From: Mesotoga sp. Brook.08.105.5.1
Lineage (GTDB): Bacteria > Thermotogota > Thermotogae > Petrotogales > Kosmotogaceae
Direction of reading: 5' to 3'
Length of the DNA stretch: 64,000 nt
Assembly: GCF_002752635.1 (NCBI RefSeq)
Contig: NZ_AYTW01000005.1
Coordinates: 212,858-276,857 of the forward strand
Every line of letters begins with the position of its first letter. Within the stretch, counting starts at the first letter, position 1. The position numbers and the translations under genes are program-made. Below are positions 31,259 through 39,515 of this stretch, piece after piece. The notes beneath the pieces were generated by a model. It was not told where the DNA came from. It did not search any database and saw only the letters and a list, made by a program, of their open reading frames with translations.

Positions 31259-32446
31259 ATGAAGCGAATACTTCTGTCGGTAATATTCATTTTCTTTTCT
31301 CTAACGGTTTTTGCCAACAAAATCGTTGAAATTGAAGTAACAGGTGTTGATAAGACACTTCCACAAGTGGTAATCAATATTTCCGGGCTCAAGATCGGTG
31401 AAGATTTGGATATCGAGAGAGTCTACAGGGCAAAGAGAAATCTGGAAGAATGCGGTCTCTTTACAGACGTATATTTTCAGCTTAGAGACTCAAATGGCGA
31501 CTATAAGCTGGTGATTACGGTTCAGGAGAGTTCGACAATCTATCCCTATTTCGGCGAGTACATGTCGATGGGTTTGGGGGAGAGAAATCTCCTCGGTACC
31601 GGTGTTAATCTCTATGGTGGGGTTCGGTTTCTCAGATTGACCGACAAGAAAATCCTCGGTTTCCTTCCCCAACCCGAGTTCTTCTGGGGGGGATTGAGAT
31701 TTGGCGCAAGCACCCTTAGCGTCTTTGGAACAGGAATCAATCCCTTCATTGAAGTGACTCTGTTTAAAGATGTTCCGTGGCAGGCAGATACTATTCTTTC
31801 TCTTAGTTCTGTAGATCTGGGTGCGACATATCCCATTGGAGACTACGTTGCTGGACTCTCTTACACCTTTGAAAGTGCAACATTTGAGGCTACGGATTCA
31901 AACGACTACTCTGTATCAATACTAACAGGAGCCTTTGCCTTTGGGGATGAAGACAATTATCAGGAGAAGAGAGGTAATCTCTACGGGCAGACAAATCTTT
32001 CCTTTGGATTTGGGGAAGGAATATGCTATCTCCAGCAGAAGGCGTCTGTAAATTACTGGTACAGGATCATTGGAAGAATTTATATCGAGAGTGAGACAAG
32101 AGCAGGTGTGACTTATTTCGGAGATGCGCCGGTCACCAGGAGCTTCTACCTGGGAGGAAGCACCGATCTCAAGGGCTGGAACCCCAATGCATTTAATCCT
32201 AGATTCTATGCGCTGGAGATACTTCAGGCAGGAGTCCCTCTCACTGAGAGCTTCGGCATTGCTCCTTCCGATGATATGAGCGTCTTCATTCCCAAGCTCT
32301 ACTTGATGGCGGCCGCGGGTGACAACGCCACTCTCGGTCTGTCGATAGGAATAGGTTTCGAGTGGAGAACACCACTGGGAGTTGGAGTGGAGCCTCAAGT
32401 ATTCTTCGGAGGAGACGGTTTCAAATTCTACTTCGAACTCAGGTAA
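31259..32446 (+). CDS. Omp85/BamA-family outer-membrane protein with one POTRA domain
   Basis: 395 aa. Signal peptide at residues 1-19 ends FAN; residues about 20-82 form a single POTRA domain (IVEIEVTGVDKTLPQVVIN), and the rest is a beta-barrel. The barrel keeps a family loop-6 region (GGSTDLKGWNPNAFNPRFY near residue 298), where the usual (V/I)RG(F/Y) reads LKGW. It could insert or secrete toga proteins. ATG 31259 behind GAGGTGAT, 9 bases after the sugar-binding gene, so they are co-transcribed. Confidence 0.8.
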   Translation: MKRILLSVIFIFFSLTVFANKIVEIEVTGVDKTLPQVVINISGLKIGEDLDIERVYRAKRNLEECGLFTDVYFQLRDSNGDYKLVITVQESSTIYPYFGEYMSMGLGERNLLGTGVNLYGGVRFLRLTDKKILGFLPQPEFFWGGLRFGASTLSVFGTGINPFIEVTLFKDVPWQADTILSLSSVDLGATYPIGDYVAGLSYTFESATFEATDSNDYSVSILTGAFAFGDEDNYQEKRGNLYGQTNLSFGFGEGICYLQQKASVNYWYRIIGRIYIESETRAGVTYFGDAPVTRSFYLGGSTDLKGWNPNAFNPRFYALEILQAGVPLTESFGIAPSDDMSVFIPKLYLMAAAGDNATLGLSIGIGFEWRTPLGVGVEPQVFFGGDGFKFYFELR

Positions 32447-32499
32447 CTTCTTGGCTAGCTTCACAAGAAGGTCATTTGCTTTTCTTTGCAAGCACAAAA

Positions 32500-32536
32500 C
32501 GAAAGAACCGGCCACGAAAAAAGGCCGGTTCTTCTG
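32500..32536. terminator. Terminator between Omp85 gene and nrdG
   Basis: 11-bp perfect stem AAGAACCGGCC (32503-32513) with GGCCGGTTCTT (32523-32533). The T-rich tail (TTTCGTTTTG) is on the minus-strand side, so it best ends nrdDG; it may act on the plus-strand operon too. Confidence 0.8.
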
Positions 32537-32555
32537 CCACCCCATGTCCTTCAGC

Positions 32556-33218
32556 TTACTTCCTAACGAAAACGTTTTTCACATATTCAGAGAGCGAGTC
32601 GGCGAATTCGCTTAACACTGAATCCGGATAAGGTGGCGATTCGCAAAACCCGGATACCGGTCTATACTGCTGAACTGAAACCAACGACGCCCCGCTGCAC
32701 ATTCTCGCGAGCTCTTCGAAATCCTTTTCAGGAACGTAAGGTGGAAACATTGTGATCCTTATCTCATGAGTGGAGAAAGTCTTTGCCAATTCAATACTCT
32801 TCTGGATTTGCTTCAGATTTACAGTAGAAAAAGGCTCATAGTTCAGAGACTTGAGATCAACTGCGACATAGTCGATGACATTCAGGAACTCCCTGAGAAT
32901 GTCTGAATTCCAGCCATTGGTATCGAGCTTAACCAACACAGTCGGAAATTGGGCCTTCAGTCTTTCGACAAATGGAATCAGATCATCTGCCCTGAGTGTA
33001 GGCTCCCCCCCGGTAATAACAACCGCATCAATGAGAGCCGCTCTTCTGTCAAGGTACTTGAAGACCTCTGATTCACCAACTTTCTCCTCTACCGATTTCT
33101 TCAGTTCAGGATTGTGGCAATAAGCACAGTCGAAATTACAGCTTGAGGTAAACAGTGTCAGGGCTACTTTGCCCGGATAGTCCACTAGACTGACCCTCTC
33201 CATTCCTGCGAAATTCAT
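32556..33218 (-). CDS. nrdG: Anaerobic ribonucleotide reductase activating protein (radical SAM)
   Basis: 220 aa. N-terminal SLVDYPGKVALTLFTSSCNFDCAYCHNPEL holds the radical-SAM cysteines as CNFDCAYC, followed by GGEP near residue 70. It generates the glycyl radical on NrdD using SAM and a [4Fe-4S] cluster. RBS AGGGGAGAG lies before ATG 33218. The gene overlaps the 3' end of nrdD by 83 bases in another frame, an unusually long overlap. Confidence 0.93.
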   Translation of the reverse strand: MNFAGMERVSLVDYPGKVALTLFTSSCNFDCAYCHNPELKKSVEEKVGESEVFKYLDRRAALIDAVVITGGEPTLRADDLIPFVERLKAQFPTVLVKLDTNGWNSDILREFLNVIDYVAVDLKSLNYEPFSTVNLKQIQKSIELAKTFSTHEIRITMFPPYVPEKDFEELARMCSGASLVSVQQYRPVSGFCESPPYPDSVLSEFADSLSEYVKNVFVRK

Positions 33219-35289
33219 CTATTCTCTCTCCCCTGATTATGTAGGTCTCTCTCGTCTTAAATTCTTCCTGTTTTCCAGTGTTCCAGTTCTGTACTGGTCT
33301 GTAGTAGCCTGTAATCCTTGAATACACTTCGGTTGGCTTTCCGCATTCGGGACATGTGAACTGTTCACCTCTTATATATCCGTGGTTCTGACAGACTGAA
33401 TAGGTTGGTGAAATCGTGAAGTACGGAATTCTATAATTCTCTGCGATCTTCCTCACAAGTTGCCTGGTCGTTTCCCAGTCAGATATCCTCTCTCCAAGGA
33501 AGGCGTGAAACACTGTGCCGCCTGTATATTTCTTCTGTAGTTCCTCCTGAAGGTCTAGCGCGCTGAAAATATCCTTCGTGTAGTCCACAGGCAAATGGGA
33601 TGAGTTTGTGTAATACGGGTTGTCCTTTCCCGCAGTAAGTATTTGAGGAAATTTCTCTTTGTCCATCTTGGCGAGCCTGTAAGCCGTTGATTCGGCCGGT
33701 GTCGCCTCAAGGTTGTAGAGATGGTCGGTTGTCTCCTGATAGCCGATCATCTTGTTTCTCATGAAGTCCAGCACTCTCAATGCAAACTGATAGCCCTCTT
33801 CTTCGGCTATAGTCTTTCTGATCCATCGGGCATTCATACTTGCTTCATTCATTCCTATCAAGCCAATCGTAGAAAAATGGTTATCGAAGTTCTTCAGATA
33901 TCTCTTTGTGTATGGATAAAGGCCTTCACTGTTCAGTTTCTCAACTACCGATCTCTTTATTTCAAGGCTTCTGCTCGACAAATCCATCATTTTAGAAAGA
34001 CGTGCAAAGAACTCTTCTTCGCTCTTACTGAGGTATGCAATTCTCGGCAAGTTTATCGTAACGACGCCGATAGACCCAGTGAACTCATCCGAGCCGAAGA
34101 GCCCTCCCCCTCTTCTCTTCAGTTCTCGTTTATCGAGCTGAAGCCTGCAGCACATACTTCTGACATCATCCGGGTCCAGATCAGAGTTTATGAAGTTCTG
34201 GAAGTATGGAGTACCGTATTTGCTGGTTATCTCAAATAGAAGCTGGGCGTCTTCGTTGTCCCAATCGAAATCCTTTGTAATATTATATGTGGGTATCGGA
34301 TACTGGAAACCGCGTCCGTTGGCATCACCCTCGTCGAGAATTTCCAGAAAGGCTCGGTTGATCATCTTCATCTCTTCCTGACAATCACCATATGTGAAGT
34401 CCATAGCTTTGCCGCCGACAATAGCAGCTTCGCTCTTTAGCTTGGATGGAACCACCCAGTCAAGAGTAACATTCGTGAAGGGGGCCTGTGTTCCCCATCG
34501 AGAAGGTGTGTTTACTCCGAAAACGAAAGACTGAATGTTCTGTTTCACTTCCTTCAAAGAGAGGTTATCTACTTTTACAAATGGGGCCAAATAGGTGTCG
34601 AATGAAGAGAACGCCTGGGCGCCTGCCCATTCATTCTGAAGTATTCCGAGGAAATTGACCATCTGGTTAACGAGCGTTGATAGATGCTTTGCAGGTGAGG
34701 AGGATACCTTTCCACGCACACCACCAAGTCCTTCTTCTATGAGCTGTCTCAGGCTCCAACCCGCGCAGTAGCCCGAGAGCATCGATAGATCATGGATGTG
34801 AATGTCCCCCTCGCGGTGGGCATTCCCAATTTGGGGATCGTATACCTCCCTCAGCCAGTAATTGGCGGTCACAGTTCCACTGTTGTGCAGAATCAGACCG
34901 CCGATAGAGTAGGTTACTGTGGAGTTCTCGTGAACTCTCCAGTCGAGCATGTCAAGATAACTGTTGACTGTCTTAGAGAAATCGAGCATGGAAGAATCGA
35001 GTTCTCTTAGCTTTTCTCGATGCCTTCTGTATAGAATATAGGCTTTGGCAACGTCAGCGAATCCTAGACTCTCCAAAGTTCTTTCAACGGAATCCTGGAT
35101 ATCCTCTATGTCCACCAGATTATCGGTGGCCTTCGACTGAAAATCGGCTACTACCCTTAGCGCAACCCTCTCAAGAATATCCTCGTTAAAATGTGTTTCA
35201 GTTGCCTCAAATGCTTTCTTCATGGCGCTGATTATCTTCTCCAGGTCGAATTCGACTATGGCTCCATTCCTTTTTCTTACATTCAACAT
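33136..35289 (-). CDS. nrdD: Anaerobic ribonucleoside-triphosphate reductase (class III)
   Basis: 717 aa. An ATP-cone domain (residues about 1-90, VRKRNGAIVEFDLEKI) gives allosteric control; the 10-stranded barrel follows. The C-terminus has the zinc ligands C-x2-H...CPEC and glycyl-radical motif SRITGYYRP near residue 665. Makes dNTPs under anaerobic conditions. The last about 27 residues after ETYIIRGER are encoded in the overlap with nrdG and may be a recent extension. RBS GGAGGT precedes ATG 35289. Confidence 0.95.
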   Translation of the reverse strand: MLNVRKRNGAIVEFDLEKIISAMKKAFEATETHFNEDILERVALRVVADFQSKATDNLVDIEDIQDSVERTLESLGFADVAKAYILYRRHREKLRELDSSMLDFSKTVNSYLDMLDWRVHENSTVTYSIGGLILHNSGTVTANYWLREVYDPQIGNAHREGDIHIHDLSMLSGYCAGWSLRQLIEEGLGGVRGKVSSSPAKHLSTLVNQMVNFLGILQNEWAGAQAFSSFDTYLAPFVKVDNLSLKEVKQNIQSFVFGVNTPSRWGTQAPFTNVTLDWVVPSKLKSEAAIVGGKAMDFTYGDCQEEMKMINRAFLEILDEGDANGRGFQYPIPTYNITKDFDWDNEDAQLLFEITSKYGTPYFQNFINSDLDPDDVRSMCCRLQLDKRELKRRGGGLFGSDEFTGSIGVVTINLPRIAYLSKSEEEFFARLSKMMDLSSRSLEIKRSVVEKLNSEGLYPYTKRYLKNFDNHFSTIGLIGMNEASMNARWIRKTIAEEEGYQFALRVLDFMRNKMIGYQETTDHLYNLEATPAESTAYRLAKMDKEKFPQILTAGKDNPYYTNSSHLPVDYTKDIFSALDLQEELQKKYTGGTVFHAFLGERISDWETTRQLVRKIAENYRIPYFTISPTYSVCQNHGYIRGEQFTCPECGKPTEVYSRITGYYRPVQNWNTGKQEEFKTRETYIIRGERIDEFRRNGEGQSSGLSGQSSPDTVYLKL

Positions 35290-35323
35290 CTCAATACCTC
35301 CATGAATCGGCTAATGATGTAGG

Positions 35324-35370
35324 ACTCTATAAATTGTGTCCAAGAATGATTTTACCACAATATATGGGTA
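35324..35370 (-). promoter_or_regulatory. Tandem NrdR-box-like operators upstream of nrdD
   Basis: Two 16-bp elements resemble the NrdR box (acaCWATATATWGtgt): ACTCTATAAATTGTGT at 35324-35339 (14 of 16 matches) and CCACAATATATGGGTA at 35355-35370 (about 11 of 16). They start exactly 31 bp apart, the spacing reported for tandem NrdR boxes (about three helical turns). The rest of the 226-base gap (35290-35515) holds only a weak ACCGG/CCGGT hairpin at 35408-35422, possibly ending the upstream exonuclease transcript. Confidence 0.75.
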
Positions 35371-35515
35371 ATTCAAAAAAAGAAAAGAGCATAATTTGGG
35401 CTAAGAAACCGGTTCTTCCGGTAAGAAAAATCTGCGATTTGTCGTGAAAGACTTTCCAGCAGTGGTCCACAGAATTACCGGGAAAAGGCGATCAAATATT
35501 CAAAGATTGCAATCG

Positions 35516-36064
35516 TTACTTGTGAGAGTTCCGTATGAAACGAGTTACGTTGTTTTTACCAATTCTAGTTAACATCGCGATAAAAGCGTCTGCTGTCGCG
35601 AGAGCATCTCCAAGCGCCCTGTGTCGCGATTCGGGAATTATGCCCAGTCTAGCAAGCAAAATATCCAGATTGTTTCTGCCATATCTGAAAACGGTCTTGG
35701 ACATTTCTACCGTGTCGATATACGAATTGTCCAGTTTGCCAAGCCCGGATTTGATGCCGAAGTGATTTATAAACGAGAGATCAAAGAGAGCGTTATGGAT
35801 AACAAGGGTCGAATCGCCCACGAAGGAATAGAAATCCTTTAATACGTCTGCCACCGAAGGTTTCCCTTTAACTGTGAGATTGCTGATTCCCGTCAGGGCA
35901 GTTATTGTAATCGGGATTATGCACCCGGGGTCTATTAGTGATTCAAAAGTGTCGTTTCTGTAGACCTTCCAGTCTCTCACTCGCACCCCAGCCACTTCTA
36001 TGAGCCTTGCACCTCGCTCTACGCTTAGCCCGGTAGTTTCAGTATCAAGGACAACAAACTCCAA
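35516..36064 (-). CDS. DnaQ-type DEDDh 3'-5' exonuclease
   Basis: 182 aa. Exo I VLDTETTGL (residues 4-12), Exo II HNALFDLSF near 90 and Exo III HRALGDALAT near 143 give all four acidic residues and the His of the DEDDh family. It resembles the epsilon proofreading subunit or a free exonuclease. A paralogue lies at 52923-53480. Transcribed toward nrdD on the same strand. Confidence 0.88.
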   Translation of the reverse strand: MEFVVLDTETTGLSVERGARLIEVAGVRVRDWKVYRNDTFESLIDPGCIIPITITALTGISNLTVKGKPSVADVLKDFYSFVGDSTLVIHNALFDLSFINHFGIKSGLGKLDNSYIDTVEMSKTVFRYGRNNLDILLARLGIIPESRHRALGDALATADAFIAMLTRIGKNNVTRFIRNSHK

Positions 36065-36188
36065 TAGACTTCCCTCCCCTTAGATTTTATAATGAAGTGA
36101 GTGTTTTCAGAATAAGGTCAAAAAGAAACTTGTGAAGAATTATACAGATCATGGGAGCTCTTTTCCAAACCAAGGGCAACGTATAGAG

Positions 36189-36194
36189 TATAAT
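36189..36194 (+). promoter_or_regulatory. -10 element upstream of the 36214 gene
   Basis: TATAAT at 36189-36194, 19 bases before the ATG; only weak -35 candidates (TTTTCC, spacing 21). Confidence 0.35.
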
Positions 36195-36213
36195 TTTTAT
36201 GAGGTGATCCACT

Positions 36214-36531
36214 ATGGATGACAAGGTAAATCATTCCGAAGAGGAAATCAGGGAACGGTATAGAAAGGCTCTTGAATCAGCAGTTCAAAAAGCTCCGATA
36301 AGATCTGGAGAGAGACTGTATCTCACAGATCTCTGGGCCATCACCTCAATTCCTGAAGAGGTCATTGTGGAGACTCTTGCTTCTTCCGAGCTGAAGCTGC
36401 CCGAAGGGGTGTCCAGCATAGTCGATGATAGAAGGAAAAAGAAGAGGATCATTTATGGAAAACGAGAATCTAATGAAAAGGGTGGCGGTCCTAAGCAGCC
36501 CAGAATACGCAAGGTGCAGGAAGAAGATTAG
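36214..36531 (+). CDS. Small hypothetical protein with possible helix-turn-helix
   Basis: 105 aa, not recognised. RBS GAGGTGAT precedes the ATG. N-terminal charged helix (EEEIRERYRKALESAVQ), a middle segment LYLTDLWAITSIPEEVIVETL that could be a winged-helix-like core, and a very basic/acidic tail (DRRKKKRIIYGKRES and KVQEED). Its end overlaps the DUF362 gene by 77 bases in another frame, so the two are probably co-expressed. A DNA- or RNA-binding role is only a guess. Confidence 0.65.
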   Translation: MDDKVNHSEEEIRERYRKALESAVQKAPIRSGERLYLTDLWAITSIPEEVIVETLASSELKLPEGVSSIVDDRRKKKRIIYGKRESNEKGGGPKQPRIRKVQEED

Positions 36532-37528
36532 CGAAGGGCTGGACCTGATCGAGTTCAACGAAACTCTGCAGGGAAAGAAAGTTCTTCTGAAAGTGAATCT
36601 TCTATCGGCAAGATCTCCGGAAAACTGTGTAACCACGAATCCTGCTTTTGTGCGCGCGGTTGCAGAGATCTTCATGGAGAGGGGAGCCAATGTGAGCATC
36701 GGGGATTCTCCGGCAAGCGTGAGCACTGCAGTCGCTGCCCATGCATCCGGGATCGCCTCTGTCTGCGAAGACCTGGGCGTTCCACTTGTCGATTTCGATG
36801 ATCCCGTTCCTGTAGTCCTGGAGCATGGTACGTACAGAAGCTTCGAAATTGCCAGGCCGGTTCTTGAAACCGATCTTCTGGTGAATCTTCCGAAGCTCAA
36901 GACACATTCACTCACTCAGGTCACATTCGGGGTAAAGAATCTTTTTGGCTGTGTTCCGGGTGTTAAGAAGCAGGGTTGGCATTTCAGAGTAAGAAACATG
37001 AAGGAGTTCTCGGTTATGCTTCTTGATCTGGCTGGCTATTTGAAGCCGTCCCTGACAATAATCGACGGCGTAGAAGGCATGGATGGCAACGGTCCGTCGA
37101 ACGGGAGGATTATAAGGCCAGGAATAATTGGCATTTCAGAAGATGTTTTCGCACTAGATGATGCCATCGCAGAACTCTTTGGAGTGATAAATTCGAAGGT
37201 CCCAATTCTCCGTTTGGCAAGGGAGAAAGGGTTAGTAGGAAATTACAAGGTTGTCGGAGATGAAGTCGAGCCGAAAAAACTCTCTCTCCCCGAGACAAAT
37301 TTAATAGGTGTTTACGGTGCATCCCTATTGAGGAGATTAGTAACAAAGTTTCCGAAAATAGATAGGAAGAAGTGTGTGAGCTGTCGTGTTTGCGAGAGGG
37401 CCTGTCCGGCTGGAGCAATCGACATAAGCAGGTTAAATATCGATTATGGTAAGTGTATAGCTTGTTACGTTTGCCATGAACTTTGCCCTGAAGATGCTAT
37501 CGTCTTCAGAAGACGTATTCATAGATAG
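36455..37528 (+). CDS. DUF362 protein with C-terminal 2[4Fe-4S] ferredoxin domain
   Basis: 357 aa from ATG 36455, with GAGGAT 6 bases upstream. The DUF362 part (about residues 1-280) has KVNLLSARSPENCVTTNP and NLPKLKTHSLTQVTFGVKNLFG. The tail carries CVSCRVCERACP and CIACYVCHELCP, ligating two clusters. The family is found in anaerobes and its reaction is unknown; a redox role is likely. glpK follows after 10 bases. Confidence 0.88.
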   Translation: MENENLMKRVAVLSSPEYARCRKKISEGLDLIEFNETLQGKKVLLKVNLLSARSPENCVTTNPAFVRAVAEIFMERGANVSIGDSPASVSTAVAAHASGIASVCEDLGVPLVDFDDPVPVVLEHGTYRSFEIARPVLETDLLVNLPKLKTHSLTQVTFGVKNLFGCVPGVKKQGWHFRVRNMKEFSVMLLDLAGYLKPSLTIIDGVEGMDGNGPSNGRIIRPGIIGISEDVFALDDAIAELFGVINSKVPILRLAREKGLVGNYKVVGDEVEPKKLSLPETNLIGVYGASLLRRLVTKFPKIDRKKCVSCRVCERACPAGAIDISRLNIDYGKCIACYVCHELCPEDAIVFRRRIHR

Positions 37529-37538
37529 GAGGGGTTAG

Positions 37539-38999
37539 ATGAAGTATATTCTTGCTATCGATCAGGGAACGAGCAGCAGCAAAGCCGTTCTTTTTGATGA
37601 AGAACTGTATCAAGTTGCCGTTGCTCAGGAGGAGTTTGCGCAGATCTATCCCAAACCCGGGTGGGTTGAGCACGATCCTAGAGACATCATCTTAAGCACA
37701 ATGGGTTCAATTGAGAAAGTAGTCTCGGATGCCAGGATCTCATTCAGGGAAATTGCGGCAATCGGCATCACAAATCAAAGAGAAACGGTCGTTGCCTGGG
37801 ATTCGGTGACTGATCAGCCGCTCTACAACGCAATAGTGTGGCAGGATAGAAGAACTGCCGACAGATGCAGAGAGATTGAAGAGTCTCATGGAGAATTGAT
37901 AAGACGAAAGACCGGCCTCAAGCCGGATCCCTATTTCTCCGCGACGAAGATGGAATGGCTGCTGGAGAATGTACCGGTAGTTCGAGAGGCGGCAAGAAAA
38001 GGGCGATTAAGATTTGGTACGATTGACTCCTGGTTAATCTGGAATCTGACTAGAGAGAATCTCCATGTTTGTGATTTCTCGAACGCGTCGAGAACGATGT
38101 TGTTCAACATCGAGAAGCTTGAATGGGATCGCGACCTACTCAATCTCTTTGGAGTGGAGAAAGAGTTTCTGCCCGAAGTGGTGGAATCGAGTAAGCTTCT
38201 CGGTCCTTCGATCTACGGCCCAAATATCGGGGGAATAGCTGGAGATCAACAGGCATCGCTGTTCGGTCAGACGGCCTTTCAGACCGGTGACGCGAAATGT
38301 ACTTATGGGACTGGTTCATTTATATTGATGAACATTGGAAACAAACCAAAGATTTCCGATCATGGCTTGCTTACGACAATAGGCTGGAAGTCAACGGAAG
38401 AGACAGTCTACGCTGTGGAAGGTTCGATATTTGCCACCGGAGCCCTTATAAGCTGGTTGAAAGATGGACTGGGGATTATTGACAGCCCTTCCGATACGGA
38501 GCCTCTTGCCAGAGAAGTCAATGACAATGGAGGAGTCTTTTTCTCCGGTGCCTTGACAGGGCTGGGAGCTCCTTACTGGAACTCCTCAGCAAGAGGAATG
38601 ATGATCGGTCTAACAAGGGGAACGAGGAAGGCACATATAGTAAGAGCCGTTCTCGAATACATCGCTTTCAGGACAAGAGAAATTCTTGAGCTGATGGAAA
38701 AAGAAACGGGAATCACGCTCAACAAGCTGCTTGTTGACGGAGGAGTTACCCGAAATAACTTCTTGATGGAGATGCAGGCAAATATCCTGAATATCCCGGT
38801 TGACAGATCTCTGATAAAGGAAACGACCGCGCTTGGTGCTGCAATGCTTGCAGGAATATGCACAGATCTCTGGGATCGGGAGAGCTTGAAGAACAAGAGA
38901 ATAAGCGAAGTTGTCTTCGAACCTTCGGGCGATAGAATGGAGGCAGAGTACAAAAGGTGGAAAGAGGCGTTGAAGAGATCTATGAACTGGGCGAACTAG
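37539..38999 (+). CDS. glpK: Glycerol kinase
   Basis: 486 aa FGGY-family kinase phosphorylating glycerol to glycerol-3-phosphate. N-terminal AIDQGTSSSKAVLFDE, GITNQRETVVAWD near residue 80, and the ATP site GTGSFILMN near 260 and LLVDGGVTRNNFLMEMQA near 395 match. No glpD or glpF lies nearby. Its 3' end overlaps tsaE by 43 bases. Confidence 0.96.
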   Translation: MKYILAIDQGTSSSKAVLFDEELYQVAVAQEEFAQIYPKPGWVEHDPRDIILSTMGSIEKVVSDARISFREIAAIGITNQRETVVAWDSVTDQPLYNAIVWQDRRTADRCREIEESHGELIRRKTGLKPDPYFSATKMEWLLENVPVVREAARKGRLRFGTIDSWLIWNLTRENLHVCDFSNASRTMLFNIEKLEWDRDLLNLFGVEKEFLPEVVESSKLLGPSIYGPNIGGIAGDQQASLFGQTAFQTGDAKCTYGTGSFILMNIGNKPKISDHGLLTTIGWKSTEETVYAVEGSIFATGALISWLKDGLGIIDSPSDTEPLAREVNDNGGVFFSGALTGLGAPYWNSSARGMMIGLTRGTRKAHIVRAVLEYIAFRTREILELMEKETGITLNKLLVDGGVTRNNFLMEMQANILNIPVDRSLIKETTALGAAMLAGICTDLWDRESLKNKRISEVVFEPSGDRMEAEYKRWKEALKRSMNWAN

Positions 39000-39511
39000 A
39001 GCTGAAAAATCTCGAGACTTTTGCACAAGAACTTGGAGAGGCACTCGAAGGAGGAGAGACGGTCCTTCTATTCGGTGATCTGGGCAGTGGAAAAACGACG
39101 TTTGTAAAGGCGCTGGCCAGCGGGTTGGGAATCGATAAGGATAGCGTGAGAAGTCCGACTTTCAACATTGTCAACTTCTATCCCGGCCGATCCTCGACTG
39201 GCGGAAGCGCCGATGTCGAAACGGTAAGAGTGCATCCCGCTCTCATTCACGTCGATCTGTACAGGATTACCGGTGAAGAAGAGGTTCTGGATCTAGCTAT
39301 CTACGATCTAATGAATTGCAATACGGTTCTAGCGGTAGAATGGCCTAAACTTTACTTTAAGTATGTCTGCGAGCCTTATCTCATAGTTGAACTGGAGCAT
39401 TTCGACGAGATCAAGCGAACCGTGAAATTGAAGCCATTCGGCCGCAGAATGAAGAGCATTTTGGATCGTTTGGTTAAGAGAATAGATCAAGATAAGAATG
39501 AAGGAAGGTGA
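38957..39511 (+). CDS. tsaE: tRNA threonylcarbamoyladenosine biosynthesis ATPase TsaE
   Basis: 184 aa, slightly longer than the usual 140-160. Walker A LLFGDLGSGKTTF near residues 38-50, then SPTFNIVNFY and HVDLYRITGEEEVLDL. It is an essential ATPase that works with TsaB/TsaD in making t6A37. The GTG at 38957 lies within glpK; no better start with a ribosome site is visible, so the first 10-15 residues are uncertain. Confidence 0.9.
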   Translation: MERGVEEIYELGELELKNLETFAQELGEALEGGETVLLFGDLGSGKTTFVKALASGLGIDKDSVRSPTFNIVNFYPGRSSTGGSADVETVRVHPALIHVDLYRITGEEEVLDLAIYDLMNCNTVLAVEWPKLYFKYVCEPYLIVELEHFDEIKRTVKLKPFGRRMKSILDRLVKRIDQDKNEGR

Positions 39512-39515
39512 ATAG

